A stretch of 57,044 nt of DNA from CAZRRV01 sp045660865 (GCA_045660865.1 JAZREP010000018.1:1-57044), one strand, 5' to 3'. Shown: positions 43,636 to 52,606, counted from the first letter of the stretch. Notes: generated by a model from the sequence alone, not told the origin. Made by a program: numbers and translations.

Positions 43636-44439
43636 ATGAATACAATAGTTTTTATGGCTTTGGTTGCAACACTTGGCACCTGGTTTGTGACAGCGCTCGG
43701 AGCTGCAACTGTAGTCTTTTTTAAAACACCTAATCGGTCAGCCCTTAATTTAATGCTCGGCTTTGCTTCGGGTGTTATGATAGCGGCAAGCTTCTGGTCG
43801 CTTTTACAACCGGCAATAGAGCGGGCTGAGGCAAATGGGGGCGTACCGGCGTATCTGGTTGCCACACTTGGATTTTTATCGGGCGCCGCTTTTATGTGGG
43901 GCTCGGATAAAATAGTTTGTTTTGCAAGGGGTAAGGCAAATAACTTACAGGGCAAACCAAACGAGCGGTTAAACCGAATAATAATGCTTATTCTTTCCAT
44001 AACGCTCCATAACATACCTGAGGGTCTTGCGGTTGGTGTTGCCTTTGGCGCGCTAAGAAACGGCAATAACACCACAGAAAATTTAATGGGTGCAATAACC
44101 ATCGCTGTCGGTATCGGTCTGCAAAACTTCCCTGAGGGCGCAGCGGTATCCATTCCGTTAAGGCGGGAAGGCTATTCCAGAAAAAAGAGTTTCTTGTTAG
44201 GTCAGGCCTCGGGAATGGTAGAGCCGATTGCCGGAGTGACAGGTGCGTTGCTTGCGGTTTATGTTGAAGCAATATTGCCCTTTGCATTATCCTTTGCCGC
44301 CGGTGCTATGATTTTAGTTGCAGTGCACGAACTTATACCCGAATGCCAAAGAAATCAAGAGTTGCAGCCCTACTTTGCAACGGCGGGTATCGTTTCGGGC
44401 TTTGCCGTAATGATGCTGCTTGACGTAATGCTGGGATAA
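43636..44439 (+). CDS. ZIP family metal transporter
   Basis: The 267-residue protein has about eight membrane helices and the two metal-site motifs of the family, HNIPEG in helix 4 and QNFPEG in helix 5. It probably imports zinc or another divalent cation (ZupT/GufA-like). The first position of the second motif is Gln, as is common in the GufA branch. The ATG at 43636 follows GGGAGG. The leader can form a structure covering that site. Confidence 0.92.
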   Translation: MNTIVFMALVATLGTWFVTALGAATVVFFKTPNRSALNLMLGFASGVMIAASFWSLLQPAIERAEANGGVPAYLVATLGFLSGAAFMWGSDKIVCFARGKANNLQGKPNERLNRIIMLILSITLHNIPEGLAVGVAFGALRNGNNTTENLMGAITIAVGIGLQNFPEGAAVSIPLRREGYSRKKSFLLGQASGMVEPIAGVTGALLAVYVEAILPFALSFAAGAMILVAVHELIPECQRNQELQPYFATAGIVSGFAVMMLLDVMLG

Positions 44440-44441
44440 CA

Positions 44442-44476
44442 AAAACCCCCGATACGTAAAATATCGGGGGTTTTGA
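44442..44476 (+). terminator. Terminator after the ZIP gene
   Basis: A 13-bp perfect stem (44442-44454 with 44462-44474) with a 7-base loop follows the stop codon. Confidence 0.92.
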
Positions 44477-44596
44477 AAACACTCAACACAATTATTTTAG
44501 CAAATAAAATGGCATTTGTCAACGGAAATTTATAAATGTTAAACAATTTCTGCGTTTTAAATAAATATTTTTAGTATATTTTATACAAAATATGCA
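44477..44596. other. AT-rich spacer without visible feature
   Basis: This stretch between the ZIP terminator and the promoter of the putative non-coding RNA holds no reading frame, hairpin or repeat that I can support. Confidence 0.5.
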
Positions 44597-44625
44597 TTGA
44601 AAATACCCTAAATCTATGTTATTAT
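44597..44625 (+). promoter_or_regulatory. Promoter of the putative structured RNA
   Basis: TTGAAA (44597-44602) and an extended -10 TGT-TATTAT (TATTAT at 44620-44625) are 17 bases apart. Transcription would start near 44632. Confidence 0.7.
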
Positions 44626-44631
44626 ACAGAT

Positions 44632-44975
44632 ACAGAAAGGGTGATACCAATGAAAAGTTAAGCTTGGTTTACACTAAGGTGAAAGCAGAGAAACAAAAGG
44701 GGCAAGGAAAGAGAGTCGGGAGTCTTTAAAATATAAACAAACAAATGACCTTTAGTGATAAACCAAATGATATATAAAGCCTTCAATAAATGTTAAACAT
44801 AAGCATAAGGGCATTTCGCTTAGGAAAAAGGAAAATGTATGCTGGAATAGGAAAAACAAAAGAAGGCTGAAACTGTAGAAAGAGAGGTTAATCAATGATG
44901 TTGGATATTAAGAGTGAACAAAAATAACCCTTGGCAGATTGGGAAATGAATTCCGTCAGCCAAGGGTTATTTTAT
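44632..44975 (+). ncRNA. Putative structured non-coding RNA, about 340 nt, family not recognised
   Basis: The segment has a good promoter and a strong terminator but no reading frame longer than a few codons in this orientation. Complementary segments are nested: 642-648 with 886-894, 664-680 with 748-766 (17 pairs and two single-base bulges) and 778-784 with 862-868 (all +44000), giving a multibranch shape. The loops are purine-rich. It lacks the conserved cores of RNase P RNA, tmRNA, SRP RNA and 6S RNA that I know. A three-codon frame (44650) and a ten-codon frame with a GAGAGG site (44895-44927) lie within it, so a peptide-coding transcript is the alternative. Confidence 0.6.
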
Positions 44976-44976
44976 T
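44921..44976. terminator. Terminator shared by the structured RNA and the AI-2E family gene
   Basis: A 15-bp perfect stem (44921-44935 with 44959-44973) encloses a second small stem (GGAA with TTCC near 44942-44954). T-rich and A-rich flanks make it work in both directions. Confidence 0.92.
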
Positions 44977-44981
44977 TGCTT

Positions 44982-46139
44982 TTATTTTTCGGCCGGCACA
45001 GCCGGTTTTTTATTTTTTAAATTCTTGTATTTTAAAAGGTCAAGAATAACCATACGCAAAGTGGCGATAATCGGCACGCCGATTAGTATGCCCACAAAGC
45101 CAAATAAACTACCGAATACGGTGATGGAGATGAGCACATAAATAGGTCTTATACCTACTGTGTGACCTACAATACGGGGTTGCATAAAGTTGGCGTCAAA
45201 CTGTTGCGCGGCAACTATGCAAGCAAGGGTGATTAAGGCCTTTAACCAGTTGTCGGTAACAAGAACGAATATTGCTACCGCCGCGCAGGAAATGGCGGCA
45301 CCGAAATACGGAATCAAATTAAATAATCCGATTAACATACCAAACAGCGGTGCATAGGGAACTCCCAGAATAAGCAAGATAACCGACATTAAAAGTCCAA
45401 CCATCAACGAGTCCAACAGCTGACTGTAAATGTAACTGTAAAAAATTGAGGAAATACGGCACAGATATGCGTAAACCTGTAAAACCTTTCTTTTTGAGAC
45501 AAACAATGTAAACGATTTACCTACAACACGCACCAAATGCTCACGGCTGAGCAACATATAAATAGATATAATCAAGGAAACAACAAAATTGATTAGTGCC
45601 GAGCCGAATTTGAACACGCCGTCTGCCCATTGACTGAGTACACCGAAGTCAAACTTGCCGATAATGGTTGAGATTGAGAAAGATTCAAGTGCGGACAAAA
45701 CATCAATACCGAAGAACAGTCCGTCCTTGTCCAAATAACGCTTAGTAAACTCAATAGCGGAATTATAATAATTTTGAGCGTTGTTTATAAAATCAATCAG
45801 GTTTTTAACAACCCACGGAATGATAAAGGAAAGCAACAAGCTTATGATAATCAAAAACAAGAAATAAGTCGTAAGCACCGAGAAGCCTCGGGCATGGGTG
45901 TTAACAAACCGTTGCTTGAAAGATTTGAATTTCTTTTCAAACCAGTTTTGAGGAATGAAGAGTATGAAAGCGAAAATAAATCCTGTAATGATTGGTCCGC
46001 AAGCACTAATAAAGATTAGACCGAAGCGATAAAGCGCCGGCACAACTCCTACTAATTGATTAAATACAATTAAGGCCGCAACGAATAAAAATGCGGGTAT
46101 CCAAAATTTTTGAAGATTATTCTTATCAAACCATTTCAT
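44982..46139 (-). CDS. AI-2E family transporter
   Basis: The 385-residue protein has about eight membrane helices with a long amphipathic region between helices 3 and 5 and the C-terminal segment GVPYAPLFGMLIGLFNLIPY, followed by VGIRPIYVLISITVFGSLFG, both typical of the AI-2E (TqsA/PerM) family. Members export signals or act as Na+/H+ antiporters; the role here is unknown. A GAGGTG site precedes the ATG and a promoter lies at 46174-46202. Confidence 0.9.
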   Translation of the reverse strand: MKWFDKNNLQKFWIPAFLFVAALIVFNQLVGVVPALYRFGLIFISACGPIITGFIFAFILFIPQNWFEKKFKSFKQRFVNTHARGFSVLTTYFLFLIIISLLLSFIIPWVVKNLIDFINNAQNYYNSAIEFTKRYLDKDGLFFGIDVLSALESFSISTIIGKFDFGVLSQWADGVFKFGSALINFVVSLIISIYMLLSREHLVRVVGKSFTLFVSKRKVLQVYAYLCRISSIFYSYIYSQLLDSLMVGLLMSVILLILGVPYAPLFGMLIGLFNLIPYFGAAISCAAVAIFVLVTDNWLKALITLACIVAAQQFDANFMQPRIVGHTVGIRPIYVLISITVFGSLFGFVGILIGVPIIATLRMVILDLLKYKNLKNKKPAVPAEK

Positions 46140-46173
46140 AAGTGTTCACCTCTTTGCAATCCTACTAATTTAT

Positions 46174-46202
46174 AGTATAGCCTCGGCTGTGCGAAAAAGC
46201 AA
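46174..46202 (-). promoter_or_regulatory. Promoter of the AI-2E family gene
   Basis: On the minus strand TTGCTT (46197-46202) and TATACT (46174-46179) are 17 bases apart, 35 bases before the start codon. Confidence 0.65.
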
Positions 46203-46247
46203 GAAAAAATGCGCTTAAGATTTGACTTTGACACCTTAATTTATTCG

Positions 46248-46276
46248 TTGCGAAAAGATACGAAATATGTTACAAT
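46248..46276 (+). promoter_or_regulatory. Promoter of rsmA-galM
   Basis: TTGCGA (46248-46253) and an extended -10 TGT-TACAAT (TACAAT at 46271-46276) are 17 bases apart. Confidence 0.68.
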
Positions 46277-46309
46277 ATCAATGATTTCTTATATAAGGAT
46301 GTGCAGTGA

Positions 46310-47161
46310 TTGAAATTAACTGACCCTAAAGTTATAAAACGCCTTTTAGGCGAGGCGGGTTTTTCATTTAAAAAGCAGTTAGGACAAAATTTTTTAACCG
46401 ACCCTACCGTTTGTCCTGCTATGGCAAGTGCGGCAGTAGAGGATAGCGAGAATGTTCTTGAAATCGGTCCCGGAGCCGGCGTACTTACTGCGGAGCTTGC
46501 TAAGATGGCAAAAAAGGTAGTGGCAATTGAGGTTGATACTGCGTTAGAGCCGATACTTAATAAAACAGTAGGCGGATACAGTAACACTGAGGTCGTTTAC
46601 GGTGACTGTATGAAACTTGATTTGAAAGAATTGGTGAAAGAAAAGTTTGGCAGCGAGCCAATCGCAGTTTGCGCTAATTTGCCTTACTATATAACCTCTC
46701 CTATAATTATGATGCTGCTGGAAAGTGGCTTGCCAATAGTGTCAATTACCGTTATGGTACAAAAAGAGGCGGCTGAGCGCCTTTGCGCTAAGGTTTCCTC
46801 CCGTGAGGCAGGTGCAGTTACGGTTGCGGTTGCTTACAGGGCAAAAGCCGAACAGCTTTTGCAGGTCCCTAAAGAAAGCTTTATGCCGTCACCCAAGGTT
46901 GACAGTACAGTAATAAAACTGACATTGTTACCCGAGCCTCCCGTACCGATAGAGGATGAGGGCTTGTTCTTTAAACTGGTGCGCTCGGCTTTTATGCAAC
47001 GGCGCAAAACCTTTGTAAACTCTGCCTCAACTCAGTCAGGCGTAAGCAAGGAGCGCTTGCGTGCGGCATTACTCAGCGGTGGCATTGATGAAAACATTCG
47101 TGCTGAGGCGCTTACAATGGAAAACTGGGCATACATTTCAAATCACATTTCTAAGGAGTAA
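46310..47161 (+). CDS. rsmA: 16S rRNA dimethyladenosine transferase RsmA (KsgA)
   Basis: It dimethylates two adjacent adenosines in the 3' helix of 16S rRNA late in 30S assembly. The 283-residue protein has the start motif KKQLGQNFLTDP, the SAM site EIGPGAGVLT, the catalytic NLPYYITSP and the C-terminal MQRRKTF segment. The start is TTG, with AAGGATG upstream. galM follows after four bases in the same unit. Confidence 0.97.
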   Translation: MKLTDPKVIKRLLGEAGFSFKKQLGQNFLTDPTVCPAMASAAVEDSENVLEIGPGAGVLTAELAKMAKKVVAIEVDTALEPILNKTVGGYSNTEVVYGDCMKLDLKELVKEKFGSEPIAVCANLPYYITSPIIMMLLESGLPIVSITVMVQKEAAERLCAKVSSREAGAVTVAVAYRAKAEQLLQVPKESFMPSPKVDSTVIKLTLLPEPPVPIEDEGLFFKLVRSAFMQRRKTFVNSASTQSGVSKERLRAALLSGGIDENIRAEALTMENWAYISNHISKE

Positions 47162-47165
47162 AACA

Positions 47166-48185
47166 ATGAGTGTAATTGTTAAAGACTTTGATAAGGGTAT
47201 AAAAAAATACATTTTAAAATCTGATGAACTGCAAGTATCTGTGCTCGAATACGGCGCAACGGTTGACAGTATCCTTTTTAACGGAAAGGATATTTGCTTA
47301 GGCTTTGACGATATGGCAGGGTACAAGGCAAACACAAGCTTTCAGGGTGCTACCGTAGGTCGCTATGCAAATCGTATTGCCGCAGGCAAGTTTACTTTAA
47401 ATGGAACAGAGTATGATGTCGGCTGTAATGAAAATGGCAGAGGCCATCTTCACGGCGGCAAAATAGGATTAGATAAAAAGCTTTGGCAGGCAGAAATCAT
47501 TTCGCAAGAGCCTGCATGTGTGCGCTTTACCAATACATTGGCAGATGGGGAAGAGGGCTACCCCGGTAATATGTCGGTTTCGGTTACCTTTACTATAGAG
47601 GGTGCAACCTGGAAACTGAAATACGAGGCTACTTCCGATAAAGACACCGTCTTTAACCCGACAAACCATACGTATTTCAATTTGAATGGCTATGACGGCG
47701 AAAGCGTTCTGTCTACGGAATTAAAACTTAATGCAAGCGCCATTACTCCGGTGAACGAAATGCTTATCCCAACAGGCGAGCTTATGCCGGTTAAGGGCAC
47801 AGCCTTTGATTTTAATGAAATGAAGCCGATTGGCCGTGACATTGAGGATACTCATCCGCAGATGCTTTTGGGCGGCGGTTATGACCATAACTTTGTTTTG
47901 GGAAATACAAGAGAAATGCGCCACGCAGCTAAGGCGGTTTCACCCATAACAGGTATTGTAATGGATTGCTATACCGATATGCCGGGCATACAGCTTTATA
48001 CCGCTAATACATTGGGTGAGCCGACCGGTAAAAGCGGCAAACCGCTTAGCAAAAACGGCGGTTTCTGTTTGGAAACACAGTTCTTCCCTGATACTCCAAA
48101 TAAACCGCAATTCCCTTCGGCAGTTTTGAAAAAGGATGAGACCTTTGAGGCAAATACAGAATATCGTTTTTTGATAAAGGGATAA
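47166..48185 (+). CDS. galM: Aldose 1-epimerase (mutarotase)
   Basis: It interconverts the anomers of galactose and glucose. The 339-residue protein has the motifs GRYANRIAAG, HGGKIGLD, the catalytic-His segment NPTNHTYFNL and the catalytic Glu in CLETQFFPD. I chose the ATG at 47166 (AAGGAG upstream) rather than an in-frame extension into rsmA. It seems to be co-transcribed with rsmA. No leloir genes are adjacent. Confidence 0.95.
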   Translation: MSVIVKDFDKGIKKYILKSDELQVSVLEYGATVDSILFNGKDICLGFDDMAGYKANTSFQGATVGRYANRIAAGKFTLNGTEYDVGCNENGRGHLHGGKIGLDKKLWQAEIISQEPACVRFTNTLADGEEGYPGNMSVSVTFTIEGATWKLKYEATSDKDTVFNPTNHTYFNLNGYDGESVLSTELKLNASAITPVNEMLIPTGELMPVKGTAFDFNEMKPIGRDIEDTHPQMLLGGGYDHNFVLGNTREMRHAAKAVSPITGIVMDCYTDMPGIQLYTANTLGEPTGKSGKPLSKNGGFCLETQFFPDTPNKPQFPSAVLKKDETFEANTEYRFLIKG

Positions 48186-48194
48186 ATTATGGCT

Positions 48195-48472
48195 AAAAGA
48201 AGAATAAGCACCAAAGCGGTCTTAATTTAGATATGCATAATATGGGCTCCACCAACAGTGCCTTTGCAAACAAGCCGGAGGCTAAATGGCTGGCGGAAAA
48301 CGGCTATCGTTTTGGCTTTATTCTGCGCTATCCCGAGGGCAAAGCTGATATAACCGGAATTAAGTACTAACCTTGGCATTTTCGCTATGTTGGCCGTTAT
48401 CACGCCACCAAAATATACAACCCTGGATTGTGTTTGGAGTAATATATCGAACAATATAAAACCGACAAATAA
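48195..48472 (+). pseudogene. Remnant of a VanY-type D,D-carboxypeptidase gene
   Basis: Reading one frame through two stop codons gives the C-terminal half of an M15B (VanY/DacB-like) peptidase: HQSGLNLDMHN (zinc ligands), then the WLAENGYRFGFILRYPEG segment, GIKY, a TAA, PWHFRYVGRYH, then NPGLCLE, a TAA, and YIEQYKTDK before the final stop. Both internal TAA codons sit where the family has Glu (one G-to-T change each); the first is the conserved Glu before the Pro-Trp-His motif. The N-terminal half is missing, and the fragment abuts galM, so a deletion is likely. Confidence 0.88.
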
Positions 48473-48498
48473 AATGTAAAAAACTATGTCGTATTTTG

Positions 48499-48528
48499 TT
48501 GACATTTATACTCCAAAAATGATATAAT
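48499..48528 (+). promoter_or_regulatory. Strong promoter of the BMP/ABC nucleoside transporter operon
   Basis: TTGACA (48499-48504) and an extended -10 TGA-TATAAT (TATAAT at 48523-48528) are 18 bases apart. Both boxes match consensus perfectly. Confidence 0.88.
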
Positions 48529-48587
48529 ATATTTAATTCAATCAAGCGTGACTTGTTGGATGTAAAAAAGTATTGGAGGAAAGAAAA

Positions 48588-49847
48588 ATGAAAAAGATTC
48601 TCGCAATTCTCTTGGCAACAGTAATGCTCTTAGCTCTTGTTGCATGCGGCGGCGCTAAAGAAGCTGCTGATGGTGGCATGAGCGATTCTCCTCTTGCAGC
48701 TCCTGCAATCGTTGCTGATTATGAAGTTCCCGATGACTTCAAAATTGGTTTCATTTGCTTGCATGATGAGAAATCCACATACGACCTTAACTTCTTGAAC
48801 GCTGTTAAGACCGTTAAAGAAGCTCTTAAGCTTGACGACTCTCAGGTTCTCGTTAAAATCAACGTTCCTGAGTCCAACGAGTGCTACGAAGCAGCAAAAG
48901 ACCTTGTAACAGAAGGTTGTAAAGTTATCTTCGCTAACTCCTTCGGCCATGAAGACTTCATGATTAAAGCCGCTAAAGAGTTCAAAGATGTACAGTTCTG
49001 CCACGCTACCGGTACAAAGGCTCATACAGAAGGCCTTGCTAACTATCACAACGCATTCGCTTCTATCTACCAAGGCCGTTACCTCGCAGGTATCGTTGCT
49101 GGTTTGAAGCTCAACGCAATGATTGAAGCTGGCGACATTAAAGCTGAAGAAGCTAAAATGGGTTATGTTGGCGCTTTCACATACGCTGAAGTTATCTCCG
49201 GTTACACTTCTTTCTACCTCGGTGCAAAATCTGTTTGCCCCTCTGTAACAATGGACGTTCAGTTCACCGGTTCTTGGTATGACCCGACAGGTGAGAAGAA
49301 TGCTGCTGAAGCTTTAATTGCTAACAAGTGCGTTCTTATTTCTCAGCATGCTGACTCTATGGGTGCTCCTTCTACTTGTGAGGATGCAGGCGTTCCTAAC
49401 GTTTCCTACAATGGTAGCACATACGAGTCCTGCCCCGAAACATTCCTTGTTTCTTCTGCAATCAACTGGGCTCCTTACTACAACTACATCATCAAATGCG
49501 CAGTTAAGGGCGAAGCTATTGCTGCTGACTGGTGCGGTGGTATCAACGAAGGTTCCGTTGTTCTTTCCGGCATCAACCAGGATGCTGCTGCAGAAGGCAC
49601 TGTAGAAGCTGTTAAGAAGGCTATCGAAGGTCTTAAAGACGGTTCTGTTAACGTATTCGATACAAAGAACTTCACAGTTAAGGGCGCTGCTCTTGCAACC
49701 TATGTTGCTGACGTAGACACCGATGCTGCTTACACACCTGATACAGAGGCTGTTGAGAATGGTATATTCAACGAGTCTAAATTCCGTTCTGCTCCTTACT
49801 TCGATGTACGCATTGACGGAATCACCCTTTTGAACGAGAAATATTAA
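48588..49847 (+). CDS. BMP family nucleoside-binding lipoprotein
   Basis: The 419-residue protein has a lipoprotein signal peptide (lipobox LVAC, Cys20) and a BMP/Med-type periplasmic-binding fold with the FKIGFICLHDEKS and GRYLAGIVAGLK segments. BMP proteins such as PnrA bind purine nucleosides and hand them to the ABC permeases encoded downstream. The gene uses C-ending Phe, Asn, Tyr and Ile codons much more than its neighbours, a sign of high expression. The ATG at 48588 follows GGAGG. A hairpin separates it from the ATPase gene. Confidence 0.92.
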   Translation: MKKILAILLATVMLLALVACGGAKEAADGGMSDSPLAAPAIVADYEVPDDFKIGFICLHDEKSTYDLNFLNAVKTVKEALKLDDSQVLVKINVPESNECYEAAKDLVTEGCKVIFANSFGHEDFMIKAAKEFKDVQFCHATGTKAHTEGLANYHNAFASIYQGRYLAGIVAGLKLNAMIEAGDIKAEEAKMGYVGAFTYAEVISGYTSFYLGAKSVCPSVTMDVQFTGSWYDPTGEKNAAEALIANKCVLISQHADSMGAPSTCEDAGVPNVSYNGSTYESCPETFLVSSAINWAPYYNYIIKCAVKGEAIAADWCGGINEGSVVLSGINQDAAAEGTVEAVKKAIEGLKDGSVNVFDTKNFTVKGAALATYVADVDTDAAYTPDTEAVENGIFNESKFRSAPYFDVRIDGITLLNEKY

Positions 49848-49865
49848 TCATTTCTTAAAAAAACA

Positions 49866-49894
49866 AAATAGGCGGAGTAATACACTCCGCCTAT
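49866..49894 (+). terminator. Hairpin between BMP and ABC genes, probable partial terminator
   Basis: A 12-bp perfect stem (49866-49877 with 49883-49894, 5-base loop) lies 18 bases after the BMP stop. Only a weak T run follows, so it probably lets part of the transcripts through, which would give more binding protein than transporter. Confidence 0.7.
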
Positions 49895-49979
49895 TGCTTT
49901 AATGCTATAAATGCAAAAAGAGCTTTTTGTTTTTACAGGATTAAAGTAATGCTTAATCTTATTTTTTGGAGGTGCCGAG

Positions 49980-51512
49980 TTGAACAGCACAATAAAACTT
50001 GAATGTAAGAAGATTACCAAAACCTTTGGAAGCGTAGTAGCAAACAAGAATTGTGACCTTGATGTGCGTCAGGGTGAAATCCTTGCAATACTTGGTGAAA
50101 ACGGAAGCGGTAAAACAACCTTGATGAATATGGTTGCCGGTATTTATTTCCCTGATGAAGGCCAAATATTTATCGACGGTGAAGAGGTTGTTATTAAATC
50201 GCCTAAGGATGCTTTTCGTTATGGAATTGGTATGATTCATCAGCACTTCAAACTTGTTGATGTTTTTTCTGCCACAGAAAATATTGCTCTTGGAATTGAA
50301 GAGGGTAAATATAATCTTTCGGAGGTTAAGAAAAAGGTTGTTGAAATAACACAGCGTTACGGCTTTGTTATTGACCCCGATAAGAAGATTTACGATATGG
50401 CGGTTTCGGAAAAACAAACGGTTGAAATATTGAAGGTTCTTTATCGTGGTGCCGAAATTTTAATCCTTGATGAGCCTACTGCTGTTTTAACACCTCAAGA
50501 AACCGAGAAGCTGTTTAACGTTCTTCGCCGTATGCGTGAAGACGGAAAATCCATTGTTATAATAACCCATAAAATGCACGAGGTTTTAAGCATTTCCGAT
50601 AGAGTTGCCATTCTTCGCAAGGGTGAGCATATCGGTACTGTAAACACAAGTGAAGCCAATGAGGCAATGCTTACCGAAATGATGGTAGGCAAAAAGGTTT
50701 CTTTGAACATTGACCGTTCTGAGCCCAAAAACCCCACTGACAGACTTGTTGTTGAAAACTTGAGCTGTGTAAACCGTGAAGGTATGAAAATGCTCGATAA
50801 TATTTCCTTCACTGCCCGTTCGGGAGAAATCTTGGGTATTGCAGGTATCGCAGGAAGCGGCCAGCGTGAGCTGTTGGAATCTATTGCAGGCTTGCAGTTT
50901 ATAAACGAAGGAAACATTATATATCATGACCCTGCAACCGGCAAAGAGGAAAACCTCCGTGATAAAACGCCTATGCAAATTCGTGACTTAGGTGTCCGCC
51001 TTTCCTTCGTTCCCGAGGACCGACTCGGTATGGGTCTTGTAGGAAATATGGATATCATTGATAATATGATGCTCCGTTCTTATAGAAAAGGTCATTCTGC
51101 ATTCTTACAAAGAAAAGAACCCCACGACCTTGCTGACCGTATTATAAAAGAGCTTGAGGTTGTAACTCCCGGCGCTACAACACCTGTTCGTCAGCTTTCT
51201 GGCGGTAACGTTCAAAAGGTGCTTGTGGGTCGTGAGATTTCTTCAGCCCCCAGCGTGTTGATGGCAGCATACCCTGTAAGAGGTCTTGATATTAATGCTT
51301 CTTATACTATTTATAATCTTTTAAACAGCCAAAAAGAAAACGGTGTTGCAGTTATTTTCGTTGGTGAAGACCTAGACGTTCTTTTGGAGCTGTGTGACCG
51401 TATTTTGGTAATCAACTCAGGTAAGATAACCGGTATTGTAGATGGCCGTACCGCCCGCAAGGACGATGTTGGCTTCCTTATGACAAAATCTACTGAAGAG
51501 GAGGTACAGTAA
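49980..51512 (+). CDS. Nucleoside ABC transporter ATP-binding protein (YufO-like)
   Basis: The 510-residue protein has two fused nucleotide-binding domains. The first has Walker A GENGSGKTT, Walker B ILILDEPTA and a degenerate signature (VSEKQ). The second has a degenerate Walker A (GIAGSGQRE) and a normal signature LSGGN. This asymmetry is usual for sugar and nucleoside ATPases of the MglA/YufO type. The start is TTG at 49980, with GGAGGTG upstream. It overlaps the next gene by one base (TAATG). Confidence 0.94.
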   Translation: MNSTIKLECKKITKTFGSVVANKNCDLDVRQGEILAILGENGSGKTTLMNMVAGIYFPDEGQIFIDGEEVVIKSPKDAFRYGIGMIHQHFKLVDVFSATENIALGIEEGKYNLSEVKKKVVEITQRYGFVIDPDKKIYDMAVSEKQTVEILKVLYRGAEILILDEPTAVLTPQETEKLFNVLRRMREDGKSIVIITHKMHEVLSISDRVAILRKGEHIGTVNTSEANEAMLTEMMVGKKVSLNIDRSEPKNPTDRLVVENLSCVNREGMKMLDNISFTARSGEILGIAGIAGSGQRELLESIAGLQFINEGNIIYHDPATGKEENLRDKTPMQIRDLGVRLSFVPEDRLGMGLVGNMDIIDNMMLRSYRKGHSAFLQRKEPHDLADRIIKELEVVTPGATTPVRQLSGGNVQKVLVGREISSAPSVLMAAYPVRGLDINASYTIYNLLNSQKENGVAVIFVGEDLDVLLELCDRILVINSGKITGIVDGRTARKDDVGFLMTKSTEEEVQ

Positions 51513-52606
51513 TGGCAACTAGTGATAAAAAAGTTCGCACCCCGCTTTTCCATATGGCGAAAAGAGAAGTAATGCCTTGGCATTTCGGTGTTTTGGTACG
51601 TGCCGTTGCTATTATTTCTGCTCTTGTTATTTCGGGTGTGTTAATTTCACTTTTAACTGGTAAAAATCCTATCGAAGTTTATGTTACAATGTTCGAAGGT
51701 GTTTTTGGACACGCAGACAGAATTTGGAATATGGGTCAGCGTGTTGCGGTTTTGCTCGGTATTTCGTTGGCTGTTACTCCTGCCTTTAAAATGAAGTTCT
51801 GGAACTGCGGCGCCGAAGGTCAGGTACTTATAGGTGGTCTTGCTACCATTTGTGTAATGTTTTTCCTGGGCGGTAAAGTTCCCACTCCTGTGCTTTTGCT
51901 TGTTATGTTGGCGGCAAGTGTTTTGGCAGGTATTATTTGGGCGGTTATTCCCGCATTCTTTAAAGCGTTTTGGAATACAAATGAAACACTCTTTACCCTT
52001 ATGATGAACTACGTAGCCATTCAGCTTATTGCTTATTTCTTAAAGCTCGTGGCTAAAGACGGTTCGGGTGTTTTATCTCCTATGCCAGAGTACGGTCTTC
52101 CCAAAATTGGGGACTACGCTTTCTTACTCAACATTTTAATTGTTGTTGTAGTAACTGTTGTTATTTATATCTATCTTAAATACAGCAAACAAGGTTATGA
52201 AATCAGCGTTGTAGGTGAAAGTGAAAACACCGCAAAATATATAGGTATCAATGTTAAAAAAGTTATTATCCGTACACTTATTGTTTCGGGTGCAATATGC
52301 GGCCTTATGGGACTGATTATTGTAGGTGGTACAGACCACACAATCAATACTGAGGTTGTTGGCGGTCGAGGATTTACCGCAATTATGGTTTCCTGGCTTG
52401 CTAAGTTTAACCCTGTTTATATGATACTTACATCATTCCTTATCGTATTCCTTGAAATGGGTTCGGGTCAGCTTAATATGATGTTTGGCATCTCCTCCTC
52501 CATTTCGGATATTATCACCGGTATTATTCTTTTCTTTATTATCGGTTGTGAATTTTTCCTTCGTTATAAAATTGTGCGCAGTAAAAGCGGAAAGGAGGAA
52601 GCCTAA
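51512..52606 (+). CDS. Nucleoside ABC transporter permease 1 (YufP-like)
   Basis: The 364-residue protein has about ten membrane helices and the BPD_transp_2 pattern with an NCGAEGQVLIGG segment and an NVKKVIIRTLIVSGAICGLMG segment in the second half. It forms one half of the membrane channel for nucleoside import with the protein encoded next. It is translationally coupled at both ends. Confidence 0.92.
   Translation: MATSDKKVRTPLFHMAKREVMPWHFGVLVRAVAIISALVISGVLISLLTGKNPIEVYVTMFEGVFGHADRIWNMGQRVAVLLGISLAVTPAFKMKFWNCGAEGQVLIGGLATICVMFFLGGKVPTPVLLLVMLAASVLAGIIWAVIPAFFKAFWNTNETLFTLMMNYVAIQLIAYFLKLVAKDGSGVLSPMPEYGLPKIGDYAFLLNILIVVVVTVVIYIYLKYSKQGYEISVVGESENTAKYIGINVKKVIIRTLIVSGAICGLMGLIIVGGTDHTINTEVVGGRGFTAIMVSWLAKFNPVYMILTSFLIVFLEMGSGQLNMMFGISSSISDIITGIILFFIIGCEFFLRYKIVRSKSGKEEA

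Noticed and set aside
44632..44975. RNase P RNA, tmRNA, SRP RNA or 6S RNA
   Set aside because: The GAGGAAAGTCC and ACAGAA core of RNase P, the tRNA-like ends of tmRNA and the SRP tetraloop region are not present, and the size does not fit 6S RNA.
48195..48472. Recoding of TAA as Glu in the VanY remnant
   Set aside because: The N-terminal half is missing, and TAA serves as the normal stop in many intact genes of the window.
49980..51512. Degenerate second Walker A in the ABC ATPase as a loss of function
   Set aside because: An asymmetric second domain is normal in the MglA/YufO family.
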